Source: Polaromonas sp. (lineage in GTDB: Bacteria > Pseudomonadota > Gammaproteobacteria > Burkholderiales > Burkholderiaceae_C). Taken from it: a stretch of 64,000 nt of DNA. The stretch is from NCBI RefSeq assembly GCF_016185115.1, contig NZ_JACPOF010000021.1, positions 186,001 through 250,000 on the forward strand, in the 5' to 3' direction. Both the position numbers and the translations under genes were made by a program. Below, in pieces: positions 50,230-61,270 of the stretch (position 1 is its first letter; each line of letters starts with the position of its first letter). The notes under the pieces were generated by a model. The model was not told the DNA's origin and made no database searches. It saw only the letters and a program-made list of their open reading frames with translations.

Positions 50230-51111
50230 TCAGAGCTGGAAGTCGTAGTCGACGGTGATGGGCGCGTGGTCGGAAAAGCGCTGTTCGCGGAAGATGTGTT
50301 CGGTTTTGGCGAGCGCCGCCATCGCGGGCGTGGCCAGGTGGTAGTCCAGCCGCCATCCCACATTCTTGGCATAGGCCTGGCCGCGGTTGCTCCACCAGGT
50401 ATAGGCTTCGTCGGTGGTTGTCGGCTGCAGCTTGCGGTAGACGTCGACCACGCCGCCGCCGGGGCTGGTCAGTTCGTCGGCTGCCTTGTTGGCCTCTTCT
50501 GCGTCTTCGGCAGCTTCTTTTGCCTCTTCAAGGCGCAGCAGTTCCGTCATCCAGGCGCGTTCTTCAGGCAGAAAGCCGCTGTTCTTCCTGTTGCCCTTGA
50601 AGTTCTTCAGGTCGATTTCCTGGTGTGCGATATTGATGTCGCCGCAGAGCACGAAGTCGCGGTCTTTTTTCAGGTTCAGCAGGTAGGGATAAAACTCGGC
50701 CAGGAAGCGGAACTTGGCGGCCTGCCGCTCCTCGCCGGATGAACCACTCGGAAAATAGGCGCTGATGATGGAGAGCTTGGGCAGGTTTTTGCGGCCCGGG
50801 CGGTCAAAACGCAGTTCGACATACCGGCCTTCGGCGTCGAATTCGCTCGAGCCGTAGCCGACGATGACGTCGCTGGGCTCGTGTTTTGTGTAGACGGCGA
50901 CGCCGGAGTAGCCCTTCTTCTCGGCAAAGTGAAAATGCCCTTTCAGCCCCGCCATTTCCTCAAAACGCTCGCTGATGTCGGCGGCCTGGGCCTTGAGCTC
51001 CTGCACGCAAATACAATCCGGCATGGATTTCGCAAGCCATTCTTCGAGGCCCTTGCTGGTCGCGGAACGGATGCCGTTGAGGTTCAGGCTGGTCAATTTA
51101 AACAAGGACAT
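50230..51111 (-). CDS. xth: Exodeoxyribonuclease III (xth)
   Basis: A 293-residue AP endonuclease/exonuclease of the EEP superfamily: [30 protein letters not shown] (catalytic Glu), [18 protein letters not shown] (Asp, Asn) and the end [14 protein letters not shown] (Asp-His). It cleaves DNA at abasic sites in base excision repair. A Glu/Ala-rich insertion ([20 protein letters not shown]) lies in the middle. The start at 51111 is only 5 bp from the divergent pyrE start, so each gene's control region overlaps the other gene's first codons. Confidence 0.94.
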   Translation of the reverse strand: MSLFKLTSLNLNGIRSATSKGLEEWLAKSMPDCICVQELKAQAADISERFEEMAGLKGHFHFAEKKGYSGVAVYTKHEPSDVIVGYGSSEFDAEGRYVELRFDRPGRKNLPKLSIISAYFPSGSSGEERQAAKFRFLAEFYPYLLNLKKDRDFVLCGDINIAHQEIDLKNFKGNRKNSGFLPEERAWMTELLRLEEAKEAAEDAEEANKAADELTSPGGGVVDVYRKLQPTTTDEAYTWWSNRGQAYAKNVGWRLDYHLATPAMAALAKTEHIFREQRFSDHAPITVDYDFQL

Positions 51112-51116
51112 CTCCA

Positions 51117-51863
51117 ATGAGCACCCCAACGGCAGCGCCAGGGCAAAAAAACAACGATACAGTCCCGAAAGCTGACAGCCAGCTGGCACTTGAGTTTGTG
51201 CAGTTTGCGGTCGAGTCCGGGGTGCTGCGGTTTGGCGAGTTCAAGACCAAGGCGGGGCGCCTGAGCCCCTACTTTTTCAACGCGGGCCTGTTCGACGACG
51301 GCGCCAAGCTGGGCCGCCTGGCGCAATTTTATGCGCAGCAATTGCTGATCGAAGAGAAGACCACGGGCCTGCAGTTCGACATGATTTTCGGGCCGGCCTA
51401 CAAGGGCATTCCCCTCGCGGCAGCAGTGGCGGTCGAAATGGCAAGGCTGGGCCGTAACATGCCATTCGCCTACAACCGCAAGGAGGCCAAGGACCACGGC
51501 GAAGGCGGTTCGCTGGTCGGCGCGCCGGTCAGGGGCCGGGTGCTGATCATTGATGATGTGATGTCAGCCGGCACAGCCGCCCGGGAGTCAATTGCCATCA
51601 TCAAGGCGGCCGGCGCCACCCCCCATGCCGTGGCTATTGCGCTCGACCGGCAGGAAAAAGCGACCGAAAACGGTCTTGACGTGGATTACAGCGCTGTGCA
51701 ATATGTCACAAATCAGTTGGGTCTGCATGTGTGCTCGATTGCCCGCCTGACCGACTTGCTTCAGTATCTGGCAGCGCAAGGTGGCAGCGACGTCGTCAAC
51801 GCTTCGCTTGGCGGTCATTACAAGGCGGTTTTGGCATACAGGGAACGATACGGCGTGGAATGA
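51117..51863 (+). CDS. pyrE: Orotate phosphoribosyltransferase
   Basis: A 248-residue enzyme making OMP from orotate and PRPP. It shows [57 protein letters not shown] (catalytic Lys/Asp loop) and the PRPP motif [18 protein letters not shown]. The N-terminus has an extra 20 residues compared with the shortest family members. AAGGA lies 9 nt before the ATG, inside the xth coding sequence of the opposite strand. It is coupled to the following DUF4124 gene by an ATGA overlap. Confidence 0.95.
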   Translation: MSTPTAAPGQKNNDTVPKADSQLALEFVQFAVESGVLRFGEFKTKAGRLSPYFFNAGLFDDGAKLGRLAQFYAQQLLIEEKTTGLQFDMIFGPAYKGIPLAAAVAVEMARLGRNMPFAYNRKEAKDHGEGGSLVGAPVRGRVLIIDDVMSAGTAARESIAIIKAAGATPHAVAIALDRQEKATENGLDVDYSAVQYVTNQLGLHVCSIARLTDLLQYLAAQGGSDVVNASLGGHYKAVLAYRERYGVE

Positions 51864-52534
51864 GGCTTCCTTTGGTTTTTTCTGCAACCTTGTTTTTGAC
51901 TTCCGGGTGCGCGCTGCTGATGCTGGCGTCTGGCGGAGCCCTGGCCCAGGGCGTATTCACCTGCGTGGACAGCAAGGGCCGCAAGATCACGTCTGACCGC
52001 CCGATAGCAGAGTGCATGGACCGCACCCAGCAGGAAATCTCCCCGACCTCCGGTGCTGTCAGGCGCGTGATTCAGCCCCAGTTGACGGCCGCCGAACGTA
52101 CCGCCGCCGAGGAGAAGGAAAAAGCCGCTGCCGAGGCCCGGGCCCAGGCGGCGGAAGAGAAAAAACGGGAGCGGGCGTTGCTGCAACGTTATCCCAACAA
52201 GCCGGCGCACGACAGGGAGCGCGCCGTGGCGCTGGTACAGGTCGAGGAGGCGATGAAGACGGCAGCCAGGCGCGTCCAGGAACTCACCGAGCAACGCAAG
52301 GCCATCAACGCCGACATGGAGTTCTACAGCAAGGACCCGGGACGTGCACCACCTTCGCTGCGGCGCAGGGTGGACGAAAACGAGATGAGCATCGCCTCAC
52401 AAAAGCGGGTCATCGCCGATCAGGAGAGCGAGAAAAAGCGCGTCAACGCGCGTTTTGACGAAGAGCTTGCCAGGCTCAGGCCGTTGTGGGCCGCATCGAG
52501 CGTGCCAGCGGCCGCTGCTGCTGCCAAATACTGA
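51860..52534 (+). CDS. Exported DUF4124-domain protein with coiled coil
   Basis: A 224-residue protein with a signal peptide ([20 protein letters not shown] ... ALAQ) and an N-terminal DUF4124 segment ([20 protein letters not shown] with ECMDRTQQE). From residue 85 on it has a long charged helix rich in Ala, Glu, Lys and Arg, probably a coiled coil. DUF4124 proteins are common periplasmic proteins of unknown function. The start overlaps the pyrE stop (ATGA), and an internal lipobox-like TSGC may or may not be used. Confidence 0.85.
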   Translation: MRLPLVFSATLFLTSGCALLMLASGGALAQGVFTCVDSKGRKITSDRPIAECMDRTQQEISPTSGAVRRVIQPQLTAAERTAAEEKEKAAAEARAQAAEEKKRERALLQRYPNKPAHDRERAVALVQVEEAMKTAARRVQELTEQRKAINADMEFYSKDPGRAPPSLRRRVDENEMSIASQKRVIADQESEKKRVNARFDEELARLRPLWAASSVPAAAAAAKY

Positions 52535-52603
52535 CGGCTGACCCTGGAACGCTTGCGGCGGGCCGGTGCCGCCACCAAAAACCTTATCCTGCCGGCACCT
52601 GCG

Positions 52604-53587
52604 TCAGTCAACCTGGACTTTGGCTTTCTTCACCACCTCGGTCCATTTGGCAATGTCCTTGCGCGTGTAGGCGTCAAAGCCTTCCGGTGTAGAGCTGGTG
52701 GCGTCGGTGCCCAGTGTCTTGAGGATCTCCAGGTAGGCCGGGTCTTTGGCGATGCGCACGGTTTCAGCGTTCAGGATGGCGATGACGGCCCTGGGTGTTG
52801 CCAGCGGCGCTGACAGACCCGTCCACGAACTGGCGTCAAAACCGGGCAGACCCGATTCGGCAATGGTCGGAATATCGGGGGCGGCCGATGAGCGCTTGCC
52901 GGAGGTCACGGCCAGTGCCGTGAGCTTGCCGCCGCGAACCTGCGCCAGCGCATTCGGAATGGTCTCCAGCATCATCGACACCTGGCCGGAGATCAGGTCG
53001 GGTACGGCCGCGCTGCCGCCCTTGTAGGGCACATGAACCATGTCGATGCCGGCAGAAATCTGGAACAGTTCGCCAAACAGGTGTGAGGCCGAGCCGTTGC
53101 CTGCGGACGCAAAGTTGAGCTGGCGCGGGTGGGCTTTGGCGTAGGCGATGAGCTCGCCCACATTTTTGACCGGCACCTTGGGGTTGATCAGCAGGACGTT
53201 GGGCAGCGTGTGCAGCAGGCCGACAGGCGCGAGGTCTTTCACCGGGTCAATCTTGCGTGCCGGGTAAAGCGCCGGGCCTATGCTGTGCGTGCCGTTGGTG
53301 GCGAACAGCAGCGTGTAGCCGTCGGCGGGGGCCTGGGCCACGGCTTCCATGGCAATCACGCCGCCGGCGCCGGGCTTGTTCTCGACCACCACCGGGCCCT
53401 TGAGCCCTTCGGACATGCTGCGGGCGACGGCGCGCGCCAGCAGGTCGGATGAGCCGCCGGCCGCAAACGGCACGATGATGCGTATCGGCTTGGCCGGGAA
53501 GGCCTGTGCTGTGGCCAGCAGCGGTGCGGCCAGTGTGGTGGTCGCCACAGCGATGGCGGCAATGATTCGGGACAGTGGTTTCTTCAT
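52604..53587 (-). CDS. Bug-family (tripartite tricarboxylate transporter) substrate-binding protein
   Basis: A 327-residue periplasmic binding protein: signal peptide ending ATAQA, then FPAKPIRIIVPFAAGGSSDL, VVVENKPGAGGVIAMEAVAQ and APADGYTLLFATNGTHS, the Bug-family landmarks. A GGAG 6 nt before 53587 supports the start. It is transcribed divergently from a LysR regulator, and a TauD-type dioxygenase gene lies beyond that regulator, so the three may serve one catabolic pathway. No TctAB genes are nearby. Confidence 0.92.
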   Translation of the reverse strand: MKKPLSRIIAAIAVATTTLAAPLLATAQAFPAKPIRIIVPFAAGGSSDLLARAVARSMSEGLKGPVVVENKPGAGGVIAMEAVAQAPADGYTLLFATNGTHSIGPALYPARKIDPVKDLAPVGLLHTLPNVLLINPKVPVKNVGELIAYAKAHPRQLNFASAGNGSASHLFGELFQISAGIDMVHVPYKGGSAAVPDLISGQVSMMLETIPNALAQVRGGKLTALAVTSGKRSSAAPDIPTIAESGLPGFDASSWTGLSAPLATPRAVIAILNAETVRIAKDPAYLEILKTLGTDATSSTPEGFDAYTRKDIAKWTEVVKKAKVQVD

Positions 53588-53706
53588 GAGGGGCTCCAGG
53601 GCGTTGCGATGCATTCAGCGATGCAAGTTTCGCTCCACGCCGCGCGTCTGCAAGCGGGTTTTCGCCCCTTGTGGCCGCATGGCTGGTCGTGTGCCTCACT
53701 AGCAGT

Positions 53707-53723
53707 TATGCCCTCAGTGCATA
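53707..53723. promoter_or_regulatory. LysR-type T-N11-A operator candidate
   Basis: TATGCCCTCAGTGCATA is an inverted repeat (TATGC-N7-GCATA) containing the T-N11-A core typical of LysR regulators. It lies 47 bp before the LysR gene at 53771 and in the gap shared with the divergent Bug-protein gene, so it may serve both. Confidence 0.5.
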
Positions 53724-53770
53724 CGACCCCGGAGGCGCCGTGTTAATGTCCGGCGGATCAGGACGCCAAC

Positions 53771-54676
53771 GTGGAACTCAGCCAACTCAACTATTTTGTA
53801 CAGGTCGCCGCGCACGGCAGCTTCTCGCGCGCAGCAGCCGTGCTGGAGGTGACCCAGCCCTTCCTGAGCCGGCAGATCCGCCGTCTGGAAGTCGAGCTGC
53901 ACCGCCACCTTTTTTATCGCCATGGGCGCGGCATTTCACTGACCGACGACGGGCAGAATTTCTTGCTGATTGCCAAGAGCGTGCTGCACCAGCTGGAGCT
54001 GGCGACGCAGGTCAAGGCCGCCAGCGAAACCGAACTGACGGGCCGTTTTGTGCTGGGGCTGACGCCTTCGCTGGCGCGCATCCTGACGGTGCCGCTGGTG
54101 CGGGCCTTCACTGCGCGTTTTCCGATGGCGCAGCTGTCGATTGTGGAAGGTCTGTCGCGCAGCCTTCACGAGATGATTCTTGTCGAACGGGTTGACGCCG
54201 CGGTGCTGCACGACCAGGCGCCGTCCTCACTAATCAACATCGAGCCGGTGCTGATGGATGCGCTGTGCCTGATTGCGCCGCTTGGCCGGCCTGAAGACGC
54301 GCGCGCATCGATTCCGTTTGACGAACTGGCGAAGTTGCCGATGATCTTCCCGAGCGCGCCGCACCCGCTGCGCTCCATCGTGGAGGCCCAGGCCACCAAA
54401 AACGGCGTCAAGCTGAACGTGGCGCACGACATTGATGGCGTCGAGACCATCCTGGAACTGGTGCAGGAGGGCTTTGGCCACACGGTGGCATCGGCCATCG
54501 TGCTGAAGGCCGGGCGCTGGTCGCAGACGCTGTCAGCCGTGCCCGTCACCGAGCCGGCCATGACGACCACGCTCTCGCTGGCAACACCGCTGCGGCAGCG
54601 GCCTTCGGCGCTTCACCGCATCACGCTGGACATCATCCGCGAGTTGTTTGGCCGGCTGGTGCCGCACGGCCTGTAG
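53771..54676 (+). CDS. LysR-family transcriptional regulator
   Basis: A 301-residue regulator: HTH LSQLNYFVQVAAHGSFSRAA AVLEVTQPFLSRQIRRLEVE, then wing HRHLFYRHGRGISLTDDGQ. A C-terminal ligand domain follows (VLGLTPSLARILTVPLVRAF, GVETILELVQEGFGHTVASA). It is of the CbbR/CatR-like general type; the inducer is unknown. It is divergent from a Bug binding-protein gene and converges with a TauD-type dioxygenase gene 9 bp away. It probably regulates one or both. Confidence 0.93.
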   Translation: MELSQLNYFVQVAAHGSFSRAAAVLEVTQPFLSRQIRRLEVELHRHLFYRHGRGISLTDDGQNFLLIAKSVLHQLELATQVKAASETELTGRFVLGLTPSLARILTVPLVRAFTARFPMAQLSIVEGLSRSLHEMILVERVDAAVLHDQAPSSLINIEPVLMDALCLIAPLGRPEDARASIPFDELAKLPMIFPSAPHPLRSIVEAQATKNGVKLNVAHDIDGVETILELVQEGFGHTVASAIVLKAGRWSQTLSAVPVTEPAMTTTLSLATPLRQRPSALHRITLDIIRELFGRLVPHGL

Positions 54677-54685
54677 CTGGCAAAC

Positions 54686-55501
54686 CTAGCCGGCGATGGG
54701 TGCAGCCGTGCCCTCGATCTGCACACGAAAGCCGGAGCGCACGGCAGGCCAGTAATCCCAGATCGCCTTGTGGTGGGCGCAGCGGTTGTCCCAGAAGGCA
54801 ATGGAATGCGCGCGCCAGCGGAAGCGGCAGGTCCATTCCATGCGGCCGCAGTGGTCGTAGAGAAACTGCAGGATGTGCCGGCTCTCCTCGCGCGACACCT
54901 CGTTGATGTGCGAGGTGAAGTCGGTGTTCACGTAGATCAGTTTTTTGCCGGTCTCGGGGTGCTGCGTGATCACCGGGTGCACCGAGATCGGCGTGCCCGG
55001 GCCGAAGACGCGCGTGCCGTCATGGGTAGCGGTCATGCCATCGAGGTACTGCTTCATCTTCGGCGACAGCGCGTCATAGGCCGAGTACATGCTGGCAAAC
55101 ATGGTGTCGCCGCCGCCATCCGGCGGGACGGTGTGGTTGTAGAGCATGCTGCCCAAAGGCGGAACGGCCGCACAGGACTGGTCGCTGTGCCAGTTCTCAC
55201 CCGAGATGCGTTTGGAGGTTTCGTCGTAGTGAAAGCGGCGCACCAGCGGGTGGTCGGTCGGCTTGCTGATGGTGTTGACGCCGACGTGCTTGCCAAGGGG
55301 GCCGAAGTAACTGGCCACGCGGATCTGGTCTTCAAAGCTGATTTTCTGCTCGCGGAAAAAGATCACCTGGCGTTCGAGGAAGGCGCGCTTGAGTTCGGCC
55401 ACTTCAGCGTCAGACAGGGGTTTGGTGAGGTCGATGTTGCCGATCTCTGCACCGATGTGCGGTGACGATGGCGTGACGGTGATGTGCTGGTAGGCGGTCA
55501 T
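54686..55501 (-). CDS. TauD/TfdA-family Fe(II)/2-oxoglutarate dioxygenase
   Basis: A 271-residue enzyme with the iron-binding triad His105 and Asp107 (GENWHSDQS) and His244 (WDNRCAHHKAIWDY), and a 2-oxoglutarate-binding Arg in AVRSGFRVQIEG. The N-terminal TPSSPHIGAEIGNIDLTKPL is typical. Members hydroxylate taurine, alkyl sulphates, 2,4-D and similar compounds. Adjacent LysR and Bug-type genes suggest uptake and oxidation of an organic acid or ether, but the substrate is undefined. Cytoplasmic. Confidence 0.92.
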   Translation of the reverse strand: MTAYQHITVTPSSPHIGAEIGNIDLTKPLSDAEVAELKRAFLERQVIFFREQKISFEDQIRVASYFGPLGKHVGVNTISKPTDHPLVRRFHYDETSKRISGENWHSDQSCAAVPPLGSMLYNHTVPPDGGGDTMFASMYSAYDALSPKMKQYLDGMTATHDGTRVFGPGTPISVHPVITQHPETGKKLIYVNTDFTSHINEVSREESRHILQFLYDHCGRMEWTCRFRWRAHSIAFWDNRCAHHKAIWDYWPAVRSGFRVQIEGTAAPIAG

Positions 55502-55603
55502 GAAAGCTCCTGGACTGGGGTGTTGCCAAATTCTAGGAGCGGGGTGACGGATGGCCTAGCCTCGCCCTGGACTACTAGGTATGCAGTGGGTGCATGGCTT
55601 GGC

Positions 55604-55693
55604 TGTCATTGCGGACTCGATCCGCAATCCATGACCCCGTGTCCTGATGCCACTGCAGCCGGGGATGGATCCCGGATCAAGTCCGGGATGACA
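55604..55693. repeat. REP-like doublet, second copy
   Basis: TGTCATTGCGGACTCGATCC GCAATCCATG and, inverted, TGTCATCCCGGACTTGATCC GGGATCCATC frame a 30-bp spacer. The arrangement is the same as at 41698-41780. It ends 9 bp before the gatB stop codon and may act as the 3' boundary of the gatCAB transcript. Confidence 0.75.
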
Positions 55694-55702
55694 AGGGAGT
55701 TC

Positions 55703-57202
55703 TCAGCCCAGCTTTTTCTTCAGCAGCTCGTTGACCTGCGCCGGGTTGGCCTTGCCCTTGGTGGCTTTCATAGCCTGGCCGACCAGTGCATTCATCGCCT
55801 TGGCATTGCCGGCCTTCACCTCTTCGACGTTCTTCGCGTTGGCGGCGAGAACATCATCGATGATTTTTTCGAGTTCGCCGCTGTCGTTCATCTGCTTGAG
55901 GCCTTTGGCTTCGATGACAGCGTCAACGTCCTGGCCTTCGCCTGTCCACAGCGCATCAAACACCTGTTTCGCGGCGTTGTTGGAGATGGTGCCATCGGCA
56001 ATCCGCATGATGAGGCTGGCCAGCTGGGCGGCATCTACCGTGGAAGATTCGATGGACTTCTCTTCTGCATTCAGACGTTTTGACAACTCGCCCATGACCC
56101 AGTTGCTGGCCAGCTTGGGTTGCTTGCTGGCATCGGCAACGGCTTCAAAATAAGCTGCGGTGGCTTTGCCCTGCGTTAACTGGCCGGCATCGTATTCAGG
56201 CAAGCCATAGTCGGCCACAAAACGCGCCGCCATCACCCGCGGCAATTCACTCATTTCAGAGCGCGTCTTCTCAACCCAGTCACGGCCAATCACCAGTGGC
56301 GGCAAATCGGGGTCCGGGAAGTAGCGGTAATCGGCCGCGTCTTCCTTGGTGCGCATAGCACGCGTTTCGCCGGTATCGGGGTCGAACAGCACGGTCGCCT
56401 GCTCAATGGCCTTGCCGTCTTCAATCTGTTCGATCTGCCAGCGCACTTCAAAGTCAATCGCCTGCTGCATGAACCTGAAGCTGTTCAGGTTCTTGATCTC
56501 GCGGCGTGTGCCCAGGGGTGCGCCGGGCTTGCGCACGGAGACGTTGGCATCGCAGCGAAAGCTGCCTTCCTGCATGTTGCCGTCGCAGATGCCTATCCAG
56601 GTGACGATCTTGTGCAGCTCTTTGGCATAGGCCACGGCCTCTGCAGATGAACGCATGTCGGGCTCGGTCACGATCTCAAGTAACGGTGTACCTGCGCGGT
56701 TCAGGTCAATGCCGCTCATACCGACGAAGTCTTCGTGCAGCGATTTGCCGGCGTCTTCTTCAAGGTGCGCTCGTACCAGGCGCACTGCTTTCTTTTCACC
56801 GTCGAGGAAAAACTCCACGCTGCCGCCCTGCACAACGGGTATCTCGAACTGGCTGATCTGGTAGCCCTTGGGCAGGTCGGGGTAGAAATAATTCTTGCGT
56901 GCAAACACACTGCTCTCGGCAATGTGCGCACCGACGGCCAGGCCAAACTCGATGGCGCGTTGCACAGCGCCCTTGTTCATCACCGGCAGTGCGCCGGGCA
57001 GTGCAAAGTCAACCGCCGAAGCATTGGTGTTGGGCTCGGCGCCGAACGATGTTGATGCGCGGCTGAAGATTTTTGATTGCGTGGTCAGCTGGGTGTGGGT
57101 CTCGAAGCCGATGATGACTTCATAGCCCTGCACCAGCGGCCCGGTGGGCCGTCCGACCTGCATTTGGGCAAAGGGGTTCGCGATGGTTTGGGTCTGGCTC
57201 AT
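55703..57202 (-). CDS. gatB: Aspartyl/glutamyl-tRNA amidotransferase subunit B
   Basis: A 499-residue subunit of the GatCAB complex that converts Glu-tRNA(Gln) or Asp-tRNA(Asn) to the amidated form. N-terminal kinase-like domain: [55 protein letters not shown]. The C-terminal YqeY-like tail, which contacts tRNA, ends [20 protein letters not shown]. It is the last gene of a gatC-gatA-gatB operon, starting 10 bp after gatA. Confidence 0.96.
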   Translation of the reverse strand: MSQTQTIANPFAQMQVGRPTGPLVQGYEVIIGFETHTQLTTQSKIFSRASTSFGAEPNTNASAVDFALPGALPVMNKGAVQRAIEFGLAVGAHIAESSVFARKNYFYPDLPKGYQISQFEIPVVQGGSVEFFLDGEKKAVRLVRAHLEEDAGKSLHEDFVGMSGIDLNRAGTPLLEIVTEPDMRSSAEAVAYAKELHKIVTWIGICDGNMQEGSFRCDANVSVRKPGAPLGTRREIKNLNSFRFMQQAIDFEVRWQIEQIEDGKAIEQATVLFDPDTGETRAMRTKEDAADYRYFPDPDLPPLVIGRDWVEKTRSEMSELPRVMAARFVADYGLPEYDAGQLTQGKATAAYFEAVADASKQPKLASNWVMGELSKRLNAEEKSIESSTVDAAQLASLIMRIADGTISNNAAKQVFDALWTGEGQDVDAVIEAKGLKQMNDSGELEKIIDDVLAANAKNVEEVKAGNAKAMNALVGQAMKATKGKANPAQVNELLKKKLG

Positions 57203-57212
57203 GTCAAATCAC

Positions 57213-58697
57213 TCAAATGCCCTGGGGCTTGCGCTGGTGCCAGTCGGTCGCCAGCTGGAACTGGTGGGCCGTGCCCAGCAGTTGCGCTTCCTTGAAGTAG
57301 TTGCCAATCAGCTGCAGGCCGACGGGCATGCCGTGTGCGCCCAAACCGGCAGGCACGCTCATGCCGGGCAGGCCCGCGAGGCTGGACGACAGCGTGTAGA
57401 TGTCGGCCAGATAGTTGGCGACCGGGTCACTGGAATTTTCGCCAATCTTCCAGGCGACGGTAGGTGATACCGGGCCGGCAATGATGTCGCACTGCGTGAA
57501 GGCCTTCTGAAAATCCTCTGCAATCAGGCGGCGGATTTTTTGCGCCTTGAGGTAGTAGGCGTCGTAGTAGCCGTGTGACAGCACATAGGTGCCAATCATG
57601 ATGCGGCGTGTGACCTCATCGCCAAAACCTTCGGAGCGCGACTTCTTGTACATGTCGGTCAGGCCGCTGTAGTTTGCAGCGCGGTGACCGTAACGTACGC
57701 CGTCAAAACGGCTCAGGTTGCTGCTGGCCTCGGCGGGTGCAATCACGTAGTACACGGGAATCGACAGTTCGGTCAGCGGCAAATCCACATCAACCAGCGT
57801 GGCGCCCAGCTTTTCAAATTCAGCCAGCGCGGCGCGCACGGCCTTGATGACGTCTTCTGCACAACCGGCTCCGAAAAACTGCTTTGGCAAGCCGATGCGC
57901 AGGCCCTTGAGCGGGATGGCGCTGCTGGCGTTGGTGGTCAAGCCGGCCGCGTAGTCGGTAACCGGAAGGTCCAGCGAGGTCGAGTCACGGTCCAGGTCGG
58001 GGCCGGCCATGGCGGAAAGCAGCAGGGCGCAATCCAGCGCGCTGCGTGCCATGGGGCCGGCCTGGTCCAGGCTGGAGGCATAAGCCACCATGCCGTAACG
58101 CGAACAACGACCGTAGGTGGGTTTGATACCAGTAATGCCTGTCAGTGATGCGGGCTGGCGAATCGAGCCACCGGTATCTGTGCCAGTGGCCGCAGGCGCC
58201 AGCCCGGCTGCGATGGCTGCTGCAGAGCCGCCCGATGAGCCGCCCGGAATGCGCGTGACATCCCAGGGGTTTTGCACCGGCTTGTACGCACTGTTTTCGT
58301 TGCCCGAGCCCATGGCGAATTCATCGCAGTTGAGTTTGCCCAGCGTGACCATGCCCGATGCTGCGAGCCTGCCGACGACGGTGGCGTCGAACGGGCTGCG
58401 GTAGTTCTCCAGCATTTTTGAGCCGGCGGTGGTCGGGAAGTCGCGGGTTACAAAAACGTCCTTGTGCGCCAGCGGCACGCCAAGCAAAGGAGTACGCTCG
58501 CCGGCAGCGATGCGCGCATCGGCGGCTTTGGCCTGAGCCAGTGATACATCGTTGTCTGTCGCGAGGAAGGCGCCCAGCGCGTCCTGTGCCTTGATGCGCG
58601 AGAGGAAGTGCTGCGTCACCTCGACGCTTGAGATCTCTTTGGCAGCCAGTTTTGCGGCGAGCTGCGCCACGCCCAGATCATGCAGGTTGGCGCTCAT
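57213..58697 (-). CDS. gatA: Aspartyl/glutamyl-tRNA amidotransferase subunit A
   Basis: A 494-residue amidase-signature glutaminase subunit: Lys79 ([12 protein letters not shown]), cis-Ser154 ([13 protein letters not shown]) and nucleophile Ser178 ([12 protein letters not shown]). It releases ammonia from glutamine and passes it to GatB. It overlaps gatC by 4 bp. It is a homologue of AtzE and AtzF elsewhere in this window; the tRNA-amidotransferase identity is set by the gatC/gatB neighbours and by [20 protein letters not shown] with ASSLDQ. Confidence 0.96.
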   Translation of the reverse strand: MSANLHDLGVAQLAAKLAAKEISSVEVTQHFLSRIKAQDALGAFLATDNDVSLAQAKAADARIAAGERTPLLGVPLAHKDVFVTRDFPTTAGSKMLENYRSPFDATVVGRLAASGMVTLGKLNCDEFAMGSGNENSAYKPVQNPWDVTRIPGGSSGGSAAAIAAGLAPAATGTDTGGSIRQPASLTGITGIKPTYGRCSRYGMVAYASSLDQAGPMARSALDCALLLSAMAGPDLDRDSTSLDLPVTDYAAGLTTNASSAIPLKGLRIGLPKQFFGAGCAEDVIKAVRAALAEFEKLGATLVDVDLPLTELSIPVYYVIAPAEASSNLSRFDGVRYGHRAANYSGLTDMYKKSRSEGFGDEVTRRIMIGTYVLSHGYYDAYYLKAQKIRRLIAEDFQKAFTQCDIIAGPVSPTVAWKIGENSSDPVANYLADIYTLSSSLAGLPGMSVPAGLGAHGMPVGLQLIGNYFKEAQLLGTAHQFQLATDWHQRKPQGI

Positions 58698-58993
58698 TCG
58701 ATCACCCTGGGCACGAGAAACAGGCCACGTTCGACAGCCGGCGCACTGACCTGGCTGGCCTCGCGCTGGTTGGGCTCGCTGGCGATATCGTCGCGCAGGC
58801 GCAGGGCGACATCGCCCAGCACCGCCGCGGGATGTGCCAGCGGCTCGACGCCGTCGGTGTTGACGGCGTCCATCTGATCGACCAGCGTAAAAAAGCCGTT
58901 GAGCTGGGTCAGCACACGCTCGGTTTCGTCGGGGCGCAATTCAAGCCGGGCCAGATTGGCGACTCTTGCAATTTCCTGGGGTGTCAGTGCCAT
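58694..58993 (-). CDS. gatC: Aspartyl/glutamyl-tRNA amidotransferase subunit C
   Basis: A 99-residue small subunit that wraps around Gat[21 protein letters not shown], then [28 protein letters not shown] and the C-terminal tail [20 protein letters not shown]. The start at 58993 gives the standard length; the open frame runs to 59122 but is not supported. First gene of the gat operon, divergent from mreB across a 256-bp gap that contains an ATCCCGCC/GGCGGGAT inverted repeat (59087-59118). Confidence 0.95.
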   Translation of the reverse strand: MALTPQEIARVANLARLELRPDETERVLTQLNGFFTLVDQMDAVNTDGVEPLAHPAAVLGDVALRLRDDIASEPNQREASQVSAPAVERGLFLVPRVIE

Positions 58994-59198
58994 GAATAAA
59001 TGAGCTGAAAAATCAAGCTGAAACGGGGTGTAAAGATGGGGCAATGCGCCTGATAATGGCCATTGGTGAAAAGGGGATGCGTTATTATCCCGCCTTTGGT
59101 GTGAAATCAGGGCGGGATGCACTCTTTAGGCGTTTTTTAAAGGCTTGAAACCTGTTTTCCAGTGTCCCCTTCCCTTACCAGTCATCGATCAATCATAA

Positions 59199-60293
<1,095 letters not shown>

Positions 60294-60327
60294 TCCCGCC
60301 CCAGGTCTCCAACCGACCTGACGATTC

Positions 60328-61251
60328 ATGCCTTTAGGAACCCTGGACAGATCGCCGCCATCCTTCTTCAAGCAGGGACCTTCGGCGCTGTCCAAGCTGA
60401 TGTTCTTCAGCGCCCTGGCGCTGTTCCTGATGGTCGCCGACACACGTTTTCGCATCACGCAGCCGGTGCGTGCCGTGCTGGCTACGGCGCTTTACCCGGT
60501 GCAGTGGCTGGCCCTGCAACCCGTGCGTGCCGTGCGCGGTACCAGCGAATATTTCACCAGCCTGAGCCAGGCCAATTCGAGCAGCGAGGAAGCGCGCAAA
60601 AAACTCGCGCTGCAATCGCTGCGCGCCGGCCAGGTCGAACAGCTGCTGCAGGAAAACGACCGGCTGCGCAAACTGCTGGGGCTGCGCGAACAGCTGGCCA
60701 CATCGGTGATGGCTGCCGAAGTTCTTTATGACGCTGCCGACCCATACACGCGCAAGGTCATCATCGGCAAGGGCATGCTGCAGGGCGTTGACCTCGGCTC
60801 GCCGGTGCTTGATGAAGCCGGTGTTCTGGGCCAGGTCACGCGCGTTCATCCCCTGGTCAGCGAGGTGACGCTGGTCAATGACCGCGACCTCGCCATTCCG
60901 GTGCTCAATGCACGTACAGGCGCACGAAGCGTTGCCTATGGGGATCCCTCTGCCGGCGGCAGCGGGCTTGAGCTTCGCTTCATGGGCAGCAATTCGGATG
61001 TGAAGGAAGGCGACCTGCTCACGACCAGCGGCGTCGACGGCGTTTACCCGCCCGGGCTGCCGGTGGCAAAAATCACCCGTATCGAGCGGCGTGCCGAATC
61101 TGCATTTGCAAAAATCTATTGCACCCCGCAGGCGCTTGTGACGGCAGCCCGCCATGTGATGGTGGTCAAGCCCGTGTCCGGCCAGATACCGCCAAGGCCG
61201 GAAGCCACGGCCGAGGCGCCGGTTGCCGGCAAAAAGGGTGCCGCCCGATGA
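60328..61251 (+). CDS. mreC: Rod shape-determining protein MreC
   Basis: A 307-residue bitopic protein: short cytoplasmic part, one membrane helix (LSKLMFFSALALFLMVADTR), a periplasmic coiled coil (SSEEARKKLALQSLRAGQVE) and beta domains with the family motif VLDEAGVLGQVTRVHPLVSE. The N-terminus is longer than the shortest family members by about 15 residues, and an Ala/Pro-rich tail ends the protein. Links MreB filaments to the penicillin-binding proteins. Follows mreB after 34 bp. Confidence 0.95.
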   Translation: MPLGTLDRSPPSFFKQGPSALSKLMFFSALALFLMVADTRFRITQPVRAVLATALYPVQWLALQPVRAVRGTSEYFTSLSQANSSSEEARKKLALQSLRAGQVEQLLQENDRLRKLLGLREQLATSVMAAEVLYDAADPYTRKVIIGKGMLQGVDLGSPVLDEAGVLGQVTRVHPLVSEVTLVNDRDLAIPVLNARTGARSVAYGDPSAGGSGLELRFMGSNSDVKEGDLLTTSGVDGVYPPGLPVAKITRIERRAESAFAKIYCTPQALVTAARHVMVVKPVSGQIPPRPEATAEAPVAGKKGAAR

Positions 61252-61270
61252 GCATGAAAGGATTGACAAC

